Source of the DNA: Butyrivibrio sp.
GTDB taxonomy: Bacteria > Bacillota > Clostridia > Lachnospirales > Lachnospiraceae
Assembly: GCF_017635265.1 (NCBI RefSeq)
Contig: NZ_JAGBLU010000137.1
Location: 1-64,000 of the forward strand
Direction: 5' to 3'
DNA length: 64,000 nt
Part shown: in pieces, positions 51,738-59,888 of the stretch
Position numbering within the stretch: position 1 is the first letter of the stretch
How the letters are laid out: the number at the start of each line of letters is the position of its first letter
Notes under the pieces: generated by a model
The model's database searches: none
The model's input: only the letters and a program-made list of their open reading frames with translations
Told to the model about the DNA's origin: nothing
Position numbers and translations under genes: made by a program

Positions 51738-53147
51738 ATGATGAGATCACTTTATTCTGGTGTGGCAGGACTTCGAACACATCAGACAAAGATGGACGTA
51801 CTTGGTAATAATATTGCCAATGTTAATACCACATCTTTCAAATCACAGTCAATTACTTTTTCTGACTTAATGTATCAGACAACTCAGGCAGCTTCAGGTG
51901 CGACAGAGACCAAGGGTGGTGTCAATGCCAGACAGATCGGTCTTGGTGCTAAGTCAGGCGCTATTGCTACAGCAATTGAGTCACAGGGCGCTACTCAGAC
52001 TACAAACAACCCTTTTGATATCATGATTACAGGTAAGGCTTTCTTTGTTGTAAATAATGGTCAGGAAAATCTTTATACAAGAGATGGTTCTTTTTATGTA
52101 GATGGAGCCGGAAATCTGGCAATGCAAAGCAATGGTTATTATGTAATGGGCTGGCAGGCTACAGTTGATGAGGAGACAGGAGAGAGAAAGATTGATATGA
52201 ATAGTGGACTCCAAAATCTCCCTATCATGACAGCTGATAATATGACATATGCTCCTGCATCTACTACTGCAGCACTATTTAGCGGAAATATTGATGATAA
52301 TGATACAAATATAAATTCTGATAATGGTAAAACCATAACACTGGAATTCTATGACAATAAGGGATATCTTTATACAGCAAAGTTTACACTTATGAATGAT
52401 GATACTGATCCCGATTTATTTACTTTGACTTTATCAGATATTTTAGACTCATCAGGAAAATCCATTGGAACTACTCTTTTGGAAGGAGTAAACTTTGAAA
52501 CTTCTGATGGAACAGAGACAAAGACTATAACTTTGGACTTTGATGCTGCCACAGGTGCGATTTCTTCTGCCGGAGGATATACTTCTTCATTTATTGTTAA
52601 TTTGATGTTTGATCAAAGTGTAGAAGGACTTGAGCCGTTTGGTTATCAAAAGGCAACAACTGATCAGACTACAAACCAGGCCGGACAGCTGGCGGTAGAT
52701 TTTTCAACGGTAACCAATTATAACACTAATGGATCAGCCACCATTAAAGCCACAAAAGGTGATAAGAAATCAAATAACACCGGTCGTATGGTTGGTGAGA
52801 TGAATGGAATTAATATTTCAACGGATGGCCAGATTAATGCAACATATTCAAATGGTCAGACAAAGCTTCTGGGACAGATTGCATCTGCTGAATTTGCTAA
52901 TGCCTCAGGTCTTGCAAAAGAAGGAGATAATTTATATTCATCAACTCTTAACTCAGGTGATGCCACAATTCAGGATATAACAACTGATGGTGGATATATG
53001 AACACCGGTGTTTTGGAAATGTCAAATGTAGACCTTTCAAAAGAATTTACCGAGATGATCACAACACAGCGTGGCTTCCAGGCTAACAGCCGAATTATTA
53101 CAGTATCAGATACACTTCTTGAAGAACTCACAAACCTTAAGAGATAA
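51738..53147 (+). CDS. flgE: Flagellar hook protein FlgE
   Basis: Structural protein of the hook. The rod/hook N-terminus SLYSGVAGLRTHQTKMDVLGNNIANVNTTSFK (seen as DVLGNNIANVNTTSFKSQ) and the C-terminus FTEMITTQRGFQANSRIITVSDTLLEEL (seen as MITTQRGFQANSR) are intact around a variable middle. Length 469. Two ATGs in tandem at 51738 and 51741 follow TGGAGG. A terminator follows. Confidence 0.95.
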   Translation: MMRSLYSGVAGLRTHQTKMDVLGNNIANVNTTSFKSQSITFSDLMYQTTQAASGATETKGGVNARQIGLGAKSGAIATAIESQGATQTTNNPFDIMITGKAFFVVNNGQENLYTRDGSFYVDGAGNLAMQSNGYYVMGWQATVDEETGERKIDMNSGLQNLPIMTADNMTYAPASTTAALFSGNIDDNDTNINSDNGKTITLEFYDNKGYLYTAKFTLMNDDTDPDLFTLTLSDILDSSGKSIGTTLLEGVNFETSDGTETKTITLDFDAATGAISSAGGYTSSFIVNLMFDQSVEGLEPFGYQKATTDQTTNQAGQLAVDFSTVTNYNTNGSATIKATKGDKKSNNTGRMVGEMNGINISTDGQINATYSNGQTKLLGQIASAEFANASGLAKEGDNLYSSTLNSGDATIQDITTDGGYMNTGVLEMSNVDLSKEFTEMITTQRGFQANSRIITVSDTLLEELTNLKR

Positions 53148-53175
53148 TTATTGTTACATCATAAGATAAAGAATC

Positions 53176-53203
53176 AGCCCCACTGTAGCAGCAGTGGGGC
53201 TTT
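53176..53203 (+). terminator. Terminator after flgE
   Basis: AGCCCCACTG (53176-53185) pairs with CAGTGGGGCT (53192-53201) around TAGCAG, then TTTGCG. Strong stem, short T run. Confidence 0.75.
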
Positions 53204-53541
53204 GCGCTGATACGTTCATAAAAAAACGCATAATAGCGCTATTTTTTTTAAATGATACTGTTATTAATAAAAATGTTGTGCTAAAATAAATTTATTACCA
53301 CAATATGTTGTATCACTGTGTGATTCGTATTTTGTGAGAATGCTGTGAAGTATAATTGTAAAATAGTTTCAATATTAACTAAAAATAGTGCAATTAATTT
53401 GCGGATATGTCCAAAATGTGAACAAAAAAATGATTATTTGTATTTATAAAGTGGTAAAATATATTCAGTTAGAAAAAAAATTTCAAAAAAGATCTCATTT
53501 ATATGAAACAATGAAATTTTTAGATGTTGATGGGGTGATAG
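53204..53541 (+). promoter_or_regulatory. AT-rich regulatory gap before flbD
   Basis: No gene is seen in the 394 bases from flgE to flbD. It contains short dyads, AATAAATTTATT (53285-53296) and ATCAC-tgt-GTGAT (53312-53324), a TATAAT (53351-53356) without a good -35, and TAAA (53380-53383) 17 bases before GCGGATAT (53401-53408), a 7/8 match to the SigD -10 with slightly long spacing. A promoter for flbD-motAB is likely here but I cannot say which. Confidence 0.4.
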
Positions 53542-53721
53542 ATGTCTAAAAGTATTATTGAATTAACTAAAATGGATACGAGGAAATTTCTTCTTAATGT
53601 TTCATCTATTGAAACGGTCGAAGCAAATCCTGATACCGTTATCATACTAAGAAGCGGGCGGAAGCTTATAGTGAAGGAAACTCCAGCGGAAATATATGAG
53701 ATTATAGAAAAGCAAACATAG
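53542..53721 (+). CDS. flbD: Flagellar FlbD/SwrD family protein
   Basis: Small protein of 59 residues beginning MSKSIIELTKMDTRKFLLN, with VEANPDTVIILRSGRKLIV in the middle. This matches FlbD/SwrD, the short protein between flgE and motA in Firmicutes, which in Bacillus subtilis raises flagellar power by supporting MotAB function. GGGGTGAT lies two to eight bases ahead of the ATG. The apparent minus-strand frame over the same bases is a shadow. motA follows after 58 bases. Confidence 0.88.
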   Translation: MSKSIIELTKMDTRKFLLNVSSIETVEANPDTVIILRSGRKLIVKETPAEIYEIIEKQT

Positions 53722-53779
53722 AGATAAAAACTAACATATAACAAATAACGGCATTATTTTATATGAAGGGGAAATTAGT

Positions 53780-54580
53780 ATGGATATAGCGTCTTTACTT
53801 GGTGTAGGTCTTTGTTTTCTATTCATGATCCTGAGTATTGTCTTTTCAGCCGGAATTACCGGTGTTGTTTATTTCTTGGATGCACCGTCTGCCATGATTA
53901 CGTTCGGTGGAGCTTTCATGGCGGTTTTGGCTTCAAGAAGTATGCCAAGTTTCATTAGTGGTTTAAAATCTTATACTTTAATTTTTAAAATGCCTGCGGA
54001 TGACACAAAGGGTACCATAAAACAGATTATTGATCTTTCTAACACTGCTCGAAAAGAAGGCCTTTTGGCACTTGAAGAGGCGGCCAGTAATCTTGAAGAT
54101 GCCTTTATGAAAAAAGGTGTCGGACTTATTGTTGACGGTACGGAGCCTGAACTTGTAAAAAGTATTTTGGAGGCAGAAATTGATGCCATGTCTGAAAGAC
54201 ATAAGGAAAATTACTCCTTTTTCGGTGATGTTGCAGGTATGGGTCCTTCCTGGGGTATGATCGGAACACTTCTCGGACTGGTTCTTATGCTTCAGAACAT
54301 GTCAGATCCTTCATCAATCGGTCCGTCCATGGCCGTTGCTCTTATTACAACGTTCTATGGTTCAGTTTTGGCTAACTGGTTCTGCTATCCGGCTGAAAAT
54401 AAATTGAAAGCCAGAAGCAATGCCGAATACATGGCAAAAAGTATTGTTATTGAGGGGCTTTTGTCTATACAGGCAGGAGAGAACCCTCGTGTTACAGAAG
54501 AAAAGCTTAAATCATTCCTGTCACCTAGTGACAGAGCAGCTTATGAAGCAGAGAATGGTTCAGGTGATGGAGGAGAATAA
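53780..54580 (+). CDS. motA: Flagellar motor stator protein MotA
   Basis: Proton (or sodium) channel subunit of the stator, with four transmembrane helices (about 5-27, 33-50, 148-168, 178-200) and the cytoplasmic torque loop between helices 2 and 3. GMGPSWGMIGTLLGLVLML and AVALITTFYGSVLANWF are typical. Length 266. The stop codon overlaps the motB start (TAATG). Confidence 0.95.
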   Translation: MDIASLLGVGLCFLFMILSIVFSAGITGVVYFLDAPSAMITFGGAFMAVLASRSMPSFISGLKSYTLIFKMPADDTKGTIKQIIDLSNTARKEGLLALEEAASNLEDAFMKKGVGLIVDGTEPELVKSILEAEIDAMSERHKENYSFFGDVAGMGPSWGMIGTLLGLVLMLQNMSDPSSIGPSMAVALITTFYGSVLANWFCYPAENKLKARSNAEYMAKSIVIEGLLSIQAGENPRVTEEKLKSFLSPSDRAAYEAENGSGDGGE

Positions 54581-55413
54581 TGGCTAAGAAACCTGAGGAA
54601 ATTAAACCCGGACTACCGGCCTGGCAGGGTACCTTCGGTGATCTGATGAACCTGCTCCTTTGTTTCTTCGTTTTGCTTTTCTCTATGGCTACAATGGATG
54701 CTGCTAAATTTGAAGAGGTTGCTGCATCTTTTAGTTCAGCATTTGGTATTTTCAACGGTGGAGAAATGGCTTTAGGAAAGGGAGCACTTATAGGTGATGG
54801 TGTGTCACAGCTTACTGAACTTTCCAGTTATATTACATCCATGGGTCTTGCACAGACAGGAGCTGATTCGGATTCAGAGCAGGCTGATGTGGGCGATATG
54901 AATGAAGAAGAGCTTATGGAAGCGGCAGAAGAAGCTCAAATGGAAGCTTCCACTGAATTGGCTCAAAAAATTGAGAAGGCTCTTGAAGAGGCAGAAATAG
55001 AAAATGAAGTTTCTCTAAATTACACCAGCCAATATGTTCAACTTACTATTCAAGGTTCAATATTATTTGATTCAGGTAAAACCGATATTAAAGAAGACGT
55101 TCTTCCTGTTCTTGAAAAAGTCGGTCAGATACTCGAATCATATGCAGGAGGTACTATTGAAATAGAAGGTCACACAGATAATGTTCCGATGTCTTCCGGC
55201 GGAAAGTATGCAAACAACGATGAACTTTCGTCAGGAAGAGCTTTGGCTATATTTTATTATCTTTGTGAGAACACCAGCCTTGATCCCTCAAATATTGTTC
55301 ATACAGGCAGAGGCGAGTACGATCCTATAGCAGACAATTCAACAGATGAGGGAAGAGCCCGCAACAGAAGAGTTGAGATTAAGATATACAATCCATTAAG
55401 TTCATCATATTAA
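54580..55413 (+). CDS. motB: Flagellar motor stator protein MotB
   Basis: Stator subunit that anchors to peptidoglycan. The ion-binding Asp is D21 in FGDLMNLLLCFFVLLFSMA; the C-terminal OmpA-like domain has IEGHTDNVPM and GRARNRRVEIKI. Length 277. Between them is an acidic, Glu-rich linker (about 105-135). It is coupled to motA by a one-base overlap. Confidence 0.95.
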   Translation: MAKKPEEIKPGLPAWQGTFGDLMNLLLCFFVLLFSMATMDAAKFEEVAASFSSAFGIFNGGEMALGKGALIGDGVSQLTELSSYITSMGLAQTGADSDSEQADVGDMNEEELMEAAEEAQMEASTELAQKIEKALEEAEIENEVSLNYTSQYVQLTIQGSILFDSGKTDIKEDVLPVLEKVGQILESYAGGTIEIEGHTDNVPMSSGGKYANNDELSSGRALAIFYYLCENTSLDPSNIVHTGRGEYDPIADNSTDEGRARNRRVEIKIYNPLSSSY

Positions 55414-55430
55414 GAGGGGGATATCTTTAA

Positions 55431-55967
55431 ATGAAAAAGAATTTATTATCAATTATTATTCTGGCACTACTTGTGGTTAATCTGGCTATGAACGGTTTTA
55501 TGCTTCTTAGCGTTATGACTACCAATTCTCAGACTGCAAAGCTTATTTCTGACATTGCGGCTGCTTTGGAGCTTGAAGCCAGCGGCGGGGCAGGCGGAGG
55601 CTTTTCAGGATCTTCATCAGGAACTGTAGGAGTTGCCAATCTTGCAACCTTTGGCTATACAGGCGACAACAATCTTACAATTTCACTTAAGCCTGGGGCT
55701 GACGGCAAGGCACACTATATGGTTGCCGAGGTACTGTTTTCTATGAATACTGCTTCTGCAGATTATGCTACCTACGGAACATCGGATTCTCTTGCAGGCA
55801 TGAGTGACATTATTAAGTCAAAAGTTATTGATACTCTTTCGGGTTACACGCTTGAAGAACTTCAGGCGGATTTGCAGCCTGCCAAAGACACAATTCTGGA
55901 AGAAATTCAGGAACTTTACGGATCTAACTTTATTTATGATGTTAGTATTACTGCTATTTATCAGTAA
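55431..55967 (+). CDS. fliL: Flagellar basal body-associated protein FliL
   Basis: Single-helix membrane protein (helix about 5-27) surrounding the stator near the basal body. After a Gly/Ser-rich linker the C-terminal FliL domain contains the block IIKSKVIDTLSGYTLEEL. 178 residues. AGAGGGGG precedes the ATG. Position between motB and fliM supports the call; primary sequence conservation is low. Confidence 0.85.
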   Translation: MKKNLLSIIILALLVVNLAMNGFMLLSVMTTNSQTAKLISDIAAALELEASGGAGGGFSGSSSGTVGVANLATFGYTGDNNLTISLKPGADGKAHYMVAEVLFSMNTASADYATYGTSDSLAGMSDIIKSKVIDTLSGYTLEELQADLQPAKDTILEEIQELYGSNFIYDVSITAIYQ

Positions 55968-56059
55968 TTTTAGTACTTTTGAAACATTAGTTAAGTATAT
56001 TACTTATTATTGTAAGTGCTAAGACATAAGCACGTAAACTAAAGGAAAGGAGATCCATT

Positions 56060-57043
56060 TTGAGTGAAGTACTGTCACAAAGTGAAATAGATGGTCTGTT
56101 GGCAGCGCTAAGCAGCGGTGAACTTGATGTGGATCAGATGCAGGCAACCGACGAGAAGAAAGTCAAAGACTATGACTTTAAGCGGCCGGCCAAATTCTCC
56201 AAAGAGCACCTTCGAACATTGGAGATGATCTACGAACATTATGGAAGATTGTTATCGACAACTTTGCCATTATACTTGCGCAAGAATGTTACAGTATCGG
56301 TAGCTAACTCAGAGACTGTTACTTATTCAGAATTTAGTAATGCACTTTCAAATCCTGTTATTCTGGGAGTAATTTCTTTTCTTCCGTTACAGGGGACTAT
56401 TATTTTGGAATTGCAGGCCAATATTGGTTTTTCTTTTATCGACCGTATGCTTGGTGGTGAAGGCGGAACACTTGATAAACCAAGACCATTTACAGACATT
56501 GAGATGCCACTGATAGAAAAACTTGTAACCATATGTATGCAGCTTATGGTTGAGCCATGGCAAAGTGTGGTGGCGATAAATCCGGTAATGGAAAGAATCG
56601 AGACTAATCCACAGTTTGCCCAGGTTATTTCTCCGACGGATATGATTGCTATCGTCACTTTGAATATAAAGATAGGCGATACTGAAGGACTGATGAACGT
56701 ATGCCTTCCGTACTTTACCTTAGAGAGTGTAATGGACAAGCTCAACACAAAGTTCTGGTTTTCTACTATGCAGAAAAATGCAGACGAAGATTTCCATGAT
56801 ACTTTGGAGACAATGGTAAAACATGTTGATGTTCCTGTTAAAGCAATTCTCGGAAAATGTAATGTTTCGGTAAGTGATATTGTTCATCTTCAGGCAGGCG
56901 ACATAATAAGACTTGATAACAGAGTTAATACAGATATGCAAATTTATGTAGGAAATATTTATAAGTTTACTGCGTTACCCGGCACAGCGAAAGATAAGTA
57001 TGCTGTAAGAATAACGTCAATTGTCAGAGAGGAGGAAGAGTAG
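56060..57043 (+). CDS. fliM: Flagellar motor switch protein FliM
   Basis: C-ring protein that binds phospho-CheY through its N-terminus (VLSQSEIDGLLAAL). The CheC-like middle domain (about 45-230) and C-terminal SpoA domain (about 245-320) are intact. Start is TTG at 56060, six bases after GGAGA; no ATG is nearby. Length 327. fliY begins five bases after the stop. Confidence 0.95.
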   Translation: MSEVLSQSEIDGLLAALSSGELDVDQMQATDEKKVKDYDFKRPAKFSKEHLRTLEMIYEHYGRLLSTTLPLYLRKNVTVSVANSETVTYSEFSNALSNPVILGVISFLPLQGTIILELQANIGFSFIDRMLGGEGGTLDKPRPFTDIEMPLIEKLVTICMQLMVEPWQSVVAINPVMERIETNPQFAQVISPTDMIAIVTLNIKIGDTEGLMNVCLPYFTLESVMDKLNTKFWFSTMQKNADEDFHDTLETMVKHVDVPVKAILGKCNVSVSDIVHLQAGDIIRLDNRVNTDMQIYVGNIYKFTALPGTAKDKYAVRITSIVREEEE

Positions 57044-57047
57044 GAGC

Positions 57048-57851
57048 ATGGATGGAATGTTGTCACAGGACGAAATTAATGCATTGCTAGCCGGTATGGA
57101 TAATTCTGGCGGATCAGATTCATCTGCAGACGCTCCTTCCGATTCCGGGGGAGAAGCCCCAGCAGATGCAGCTACAGCGCCTGCAAGCGGAAGTGTAATT
57201 GATGAGTCACTTCTTACTGATGCAGAAAAAGATGCAATCGGTGAAGTGGCGAATATCAGCATGGGATCATCGGCTACAACGCTGTATTCCCTTGTTAATC
57301 AGAAAGTTAGTATCACAACACCTCAGGTTGAACTTGCCAACTGGGAAAATGTGATAAATAACTATGAGAGACCTTGTGTATTTATTCAGATTAAGTACAC
57401 GGTCGGCCTTGATGGAACAAATATCCTTATTTTGAAAGAACATGATGTTATGGTCATCACTGACCTTATGATGGGCGGTGATGGAACAAATGCAGATGGT
57501 GAGGTCGGTGAGCTTCAGCTTTCGGCTATTTCCGAAGCTATGAATCAGATGATGGGAGCTGCTGCCACATCTCTTTCTACAATGATCAATCAAAAGGTAG
57601 ATATCAGCCCGCCACAGGCAACTCTTTTGGATATGATAAATGATGATCCGTCTGATATAGCAGATTTCCTTACAGGTACGTTTGTAAAGATTTCTTTCAA
57701 GATGCAGGTTGGTGAACTTGTGGATTCAACCCTTATGCAGTTATATCCTGTTGATTTTGCAAAAACTCTTAAGGATACCGTTATTTCAGGTGATTCAGGC
57801 GGGAAACAGGCTTCTGAACCTGCACCTGCACCTGCTCCTGCTCCTGCATAA
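57048..57851 (+). CDS. fliY: FliY N-terminal part: switch/CheY-P phosphatase domains, ended by an in-frame TAA
   Basis: Begins with the phospho-CheY-binding peptide MLSQDEINALLAGM, then an acidic Ser/Ala linker, then a CheC-like domain with both phosphatase motifs (EVANISMGSSA and EAMNQMMGAAA), and ends in a Pro/Ala repeat. The ochre codon at 57849-57851 interrupts what is otherwise one open frame running to 58298, where the FliN domain lies. The 267-residue product therefore lacks the C-ring-forming SpoA domain. A GAA-to-TAA change would explain it. Either the two halves are made separately or this is a mutation or base-call error. ATG 57048 follows AGGAG closely; ATG 57057 is an alternative. 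Confidence 0.85.
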   Translation: MDGMLSQDEINALLAGMDNSGGSDSSADAPSDSGGEAPADAATAPASGSVIDESLLTDAEKDAIGEVANISMGSSATTLYSLVNQKVSITTPQVELANWENVINNYERPCVFIQIKYTVGLDGTNILILKEHDVMVITDLMMGGDGTNADGEVGELQLSAISEAMNQMMGAAATSLSTMINQKVDISPPQATLLDMINDDPSDIADFLTGTFVKISFKMQVGELVDSTLMQLYPVDFAKTLKDTVISGDSGGKQASEPAPAPAPAPA

Positions 57852-57869
57852 GAACCAACTCCGGCACCT

Positions 57870-58298
57870 ATGCCTCAGATGGATCCTTCTATGATGCAGG
57901 GACAGCCTATGCCGCAAATGGGAATGGGAATGCCTCAGATGGGAATGCCGCAAATGGGAATGGGAATGGGAATGCCACAGATGATGGCTCCACAAATGAT
58001 GAATATGAATGTTCAGCCGGCTCAGTTCCAGAATTTTTCCGGTGGTACAACTATTATGGCCGGAGGGGAAAATATCGGTATTATCAAAGATGTTCCTCTT
58101 GAGGTTACGGTTGAACTTGGAAGAACTGCAAAGCCAATTGCCGATATCCTTGATTTTGCTCCGGGAACTATCATAGAACTTGATAAGGTTGCAGGTGAGC
58201 CTGTTGATGTCCTTGTCAATGGTAAGTTCGTTGCAAAAGGTGAAGTTGTAGTAATTGAAGAAAGTTTTGGAGTTCGTGTAACTGAAATCGTTCAGTAG
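57870..58298 (+). CDS. fliN: FliN-type C-terminal (SpoA) domain of split FliY
   Basis: In the same frame as fliY, beyond its TAA. It opens with a Met/Gly/Gln/Pro-rich low-complexity segment (about 1-55), then a complete SpoA domain (DVPLEVTVELGRTAKPIADIL, seen as PLEVTVELGRT, and VLVNGKFVAKGEVVVIEESFGVRV, seen as GKFVAKGEVVVI). The first ATG after the stop is 57870 but lacks a ribosome site; the ATG at 57909 has AGGGA six bases upstream and is a better internal start. A stand-alone FliN of about 130-140 residues would be functional in other bacteria. fliO follows nine bases later. Confidence 0.8.
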   Translation: MPQMDPSMMQGQPMPQMGMGMPQMGMPQMGMGMGMPQMMAPQMMNMNVQPAQFQNFSGGTTIMAGGENIGIIKDVPLEVTVELGRTAKPIADILDFAPGTIIELDKVAGEPVDVLVNGKFVAKGEVVVIEESFGVRVTEIVQ

Positions 58299-58307
58299 GA
58301 TAAAAAT

Positions 58308-58649
58308 ATGACTGCAGATTCATACATTCAATTCGTTTCTGTCTTACTTATTTTTGTTGTTGTTTTGGCTGTAACTTACTATGTTACCAAGTATCTTTCA
58401 GGTTATCAGAAGGAAAGAAACGCTTTAGGCAACATTGAAATAATTGAGACAGGACGGATTACCACAGGCAAGTATATTCAGATTGTCAGGATTGGGAACA
58501 AGTATCTGTGTATTGCTGTTGGTAAAGATGAAATAACGGCTCTTGGTGAAGTTGACAAGGATTCTCTTAAGCTGGCCGATGATAGTGATATAAAAACTGA
58601 CAGCTTTAAGGAAATATTTGACAAATTCAAAAGCGAGATAAAAAAGTAA
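58308..58649 (+). CDS. fliO: Flagellar export apparatus assembly protein FliO
   Basis: Small membrane protein of 113 residues: one N-terminal helix (about 8-27) with TYYVTKYLSGYQKER after it, then a short beta domain (IEIIETGRITTGKYIQIVRIGNKYL, seen as GKYIQIVRIGNKYL). It assists FliP assembly. A cheY gene, found at this point in Bacillus, is absent. fliP starts directly after the stop codon. Confidence 0.88.
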   Translation: MTADSYIQFVSVLLIFVVVLAVTYYVTKYLSGYQKERNALGNIEIIETGRITTGKYIQIVRIGNKYLCIAVGKDEITALGEVDKDSLKLADDSDIKTDSFKEIFDKFKSEIKK

Positions 58650-59594
58650 ATGGCAAAAAGATGGGGAGATAGAAAAAAAATAATAGTCCAAAAAGGCAGT
58701 ATCAGAAGATTTATATTAGCTGCTTTTATTTCTGTTATCTTAATATCTTTATTCTCTATTTCTGTTCCACTTAAAGCAGAGGCTACTGAGGAAGTAGTAA
58801 TTGACAATGAGTCTACAGATCCAACAAGATCTACAGAATCACATCTGACAGGTTCGCAGGAAGAGAGGACCAATATAAATCCTCCGGGATCTTCAGAGGA
58901 TTCAGAGGATTTGAAAGAACTCAATATAGCCAATACTGTTACCGTTACGTATGATAATGGCAATGGTTCTGTTAATGGTGCTCTCAGGATTCTCATAACA
59001 CTTACACTTTTGACTTTGGCACCAACACTCCTTGTAATGATGACTTCTTTTACAAGGATTATTGTTGTACTTCATTTTACCAGAACTGCCATTGGTACCC
59101 AAACATCACCGCCTAACCAGGTGATGATTGGGATTGCTTTGTTTATGACGCTTTTTATAATGCAGCCAACCTTGACAGAAGCGTATAACACTGCTGTAGT
59201 TCCGTTTGAGGAAGGGCAGATAGATCAGACTGAGTTTTTTGAGACAGCTATGAAGCCTTTCAGGCAGTTTATGTATGGACAGACTCAGAAAAAGGACGTA
59301 CTGCTTTTCATGCAGATTGATGGCATTGAGTGGGACGGTGAGCTGGACAGTATTCCAAATGTTGTGCTTGTTCCAAGTTTTATAATCAGTGAGCTGAGAA
59401 CTGCATTTATAATAGGATTTTTAATTTATATTCCGTTCATTGTTATAGATATGGTTGTGGCTTCGGTTCTTATGAGTATGGGTATGATGATGCTTCCTCC
59501 AACCACGATTTCCATGCCGTTCAAGATACTTTTATTTGTTCTTGCGGATGGATGGAGCCTGATCATTGGTAATCTTGTAAAGTCGTTCTACTAA
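58650..59594 (+). CDS. fliP: Flagellar export gate protein FliP
   Basis: Core of the export gate. The conserved part (about 105-314) has LTLAPTLLVMMTSFTRIIVV, TSPPNQVMIGIALFMTLFIM and MGMMMLPPTTISMPFKI. Ahead of it is a signal-like helix (about 20-42) followed by a 55-residue Ser/Thr/Glu/Asp-rich stretch absent from textbook FliP. Total 314 residues versus about 220-250. The ATG is adjacent to the fliO stop, without a clear SD. Confidence 0.94.
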   Translation: MAKRWGDRKKIIVQKGSIRRFILAAFISVILISLFSISVPLKAEATEEVVIDNESTDPTRSTESHLTGSQEERTNINPPGSSEDSEDLKELNIANTVTVTYDNGNGSVNGALRILITLTLLTLAPTLLVMMTSFTRIIVVLHFTRTAIGTQTSPPNQVMIGIALFMTLFIMQPTLTEAYNTAVVPFEEGQIDQTEFFETAMKPFRQFMYGQTQKKDVLLFMQIDGIEWDGELDSIPNVVLVPSFIISELRTAFIIGFLIYIPFIVIDMVVASVLMSMGMMMLPPTTISMPFKILLFVLADGWSLIIGNLVKSFY

Positions 59595-59607
59595 AAGAGG
59601 AGTACGT

Positions 59608-59880
59608 ATGATCACATTGTCGGATATAAATACCATAATGAATAGTGCACTTTTTCTTGTAATAAAAATGTCGCTGCCTGTTCTTTTGACATCGATGGTT
59701 ATCGGACTTGTAATTTCGATATTTCAAACGGTTACTTCTATACAGGAACAGACACTTACTTTTGTTCCCAAAGTAATCGGAGTTTTTATAATGATTATGC
59801 TTATTGGAAACTGGATGCTGACTGAACTATCAGGATATATCATTGATTTGTGGTCTGATTTTTCCATGTATGTTAGGTAG
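59608..59880 (+). CDS. fliQ: Flagellar export gate protein FliQ
   Basis: Ninety-residue, two-helix gate subunit. SLPVLLTSMVIGLVISIFQTVTSIQEQTLTFVPK (seen as VISIFQTVTSIQEQTLTFVPK in shorter pieces) is characteristic, including the EQTLTFVPK block. AGAGGAG precedes the ATG. fliR follows after eight bases. Confidence 0.95.
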   Translation: MITLSDINTIMNSALFLVIKMSLPVLLTSMVIGLVISIFQTVTSIQEQTLTFVPKVIGVFIMIMLIGNWMLTELSGYIIDLWSDFSMYVR

Positions 59881-59888
59881 AGGATTTC

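Noticed and set aside
53520-53744. Minus-strand 74-codon reading frame
   Set aside because: It is antisense to the clear plus-strand FlbD gene, has no ribosome site and no recognisable product.
57021-57047. Longer FliY starting at the TTG at 57021
   Set aside because: It would overlap fliM by 23 bases and begin with Arg/Ser-rich residues foreign to the family; the ATG at 57048 gives the normal start.
57800-57851. Phase-variable switch through the CCTGCN hexamer repeat at the end of fliY
   Set aside because: The unit is six bases, so slippage keeps the frame and could not bypass the TAA.
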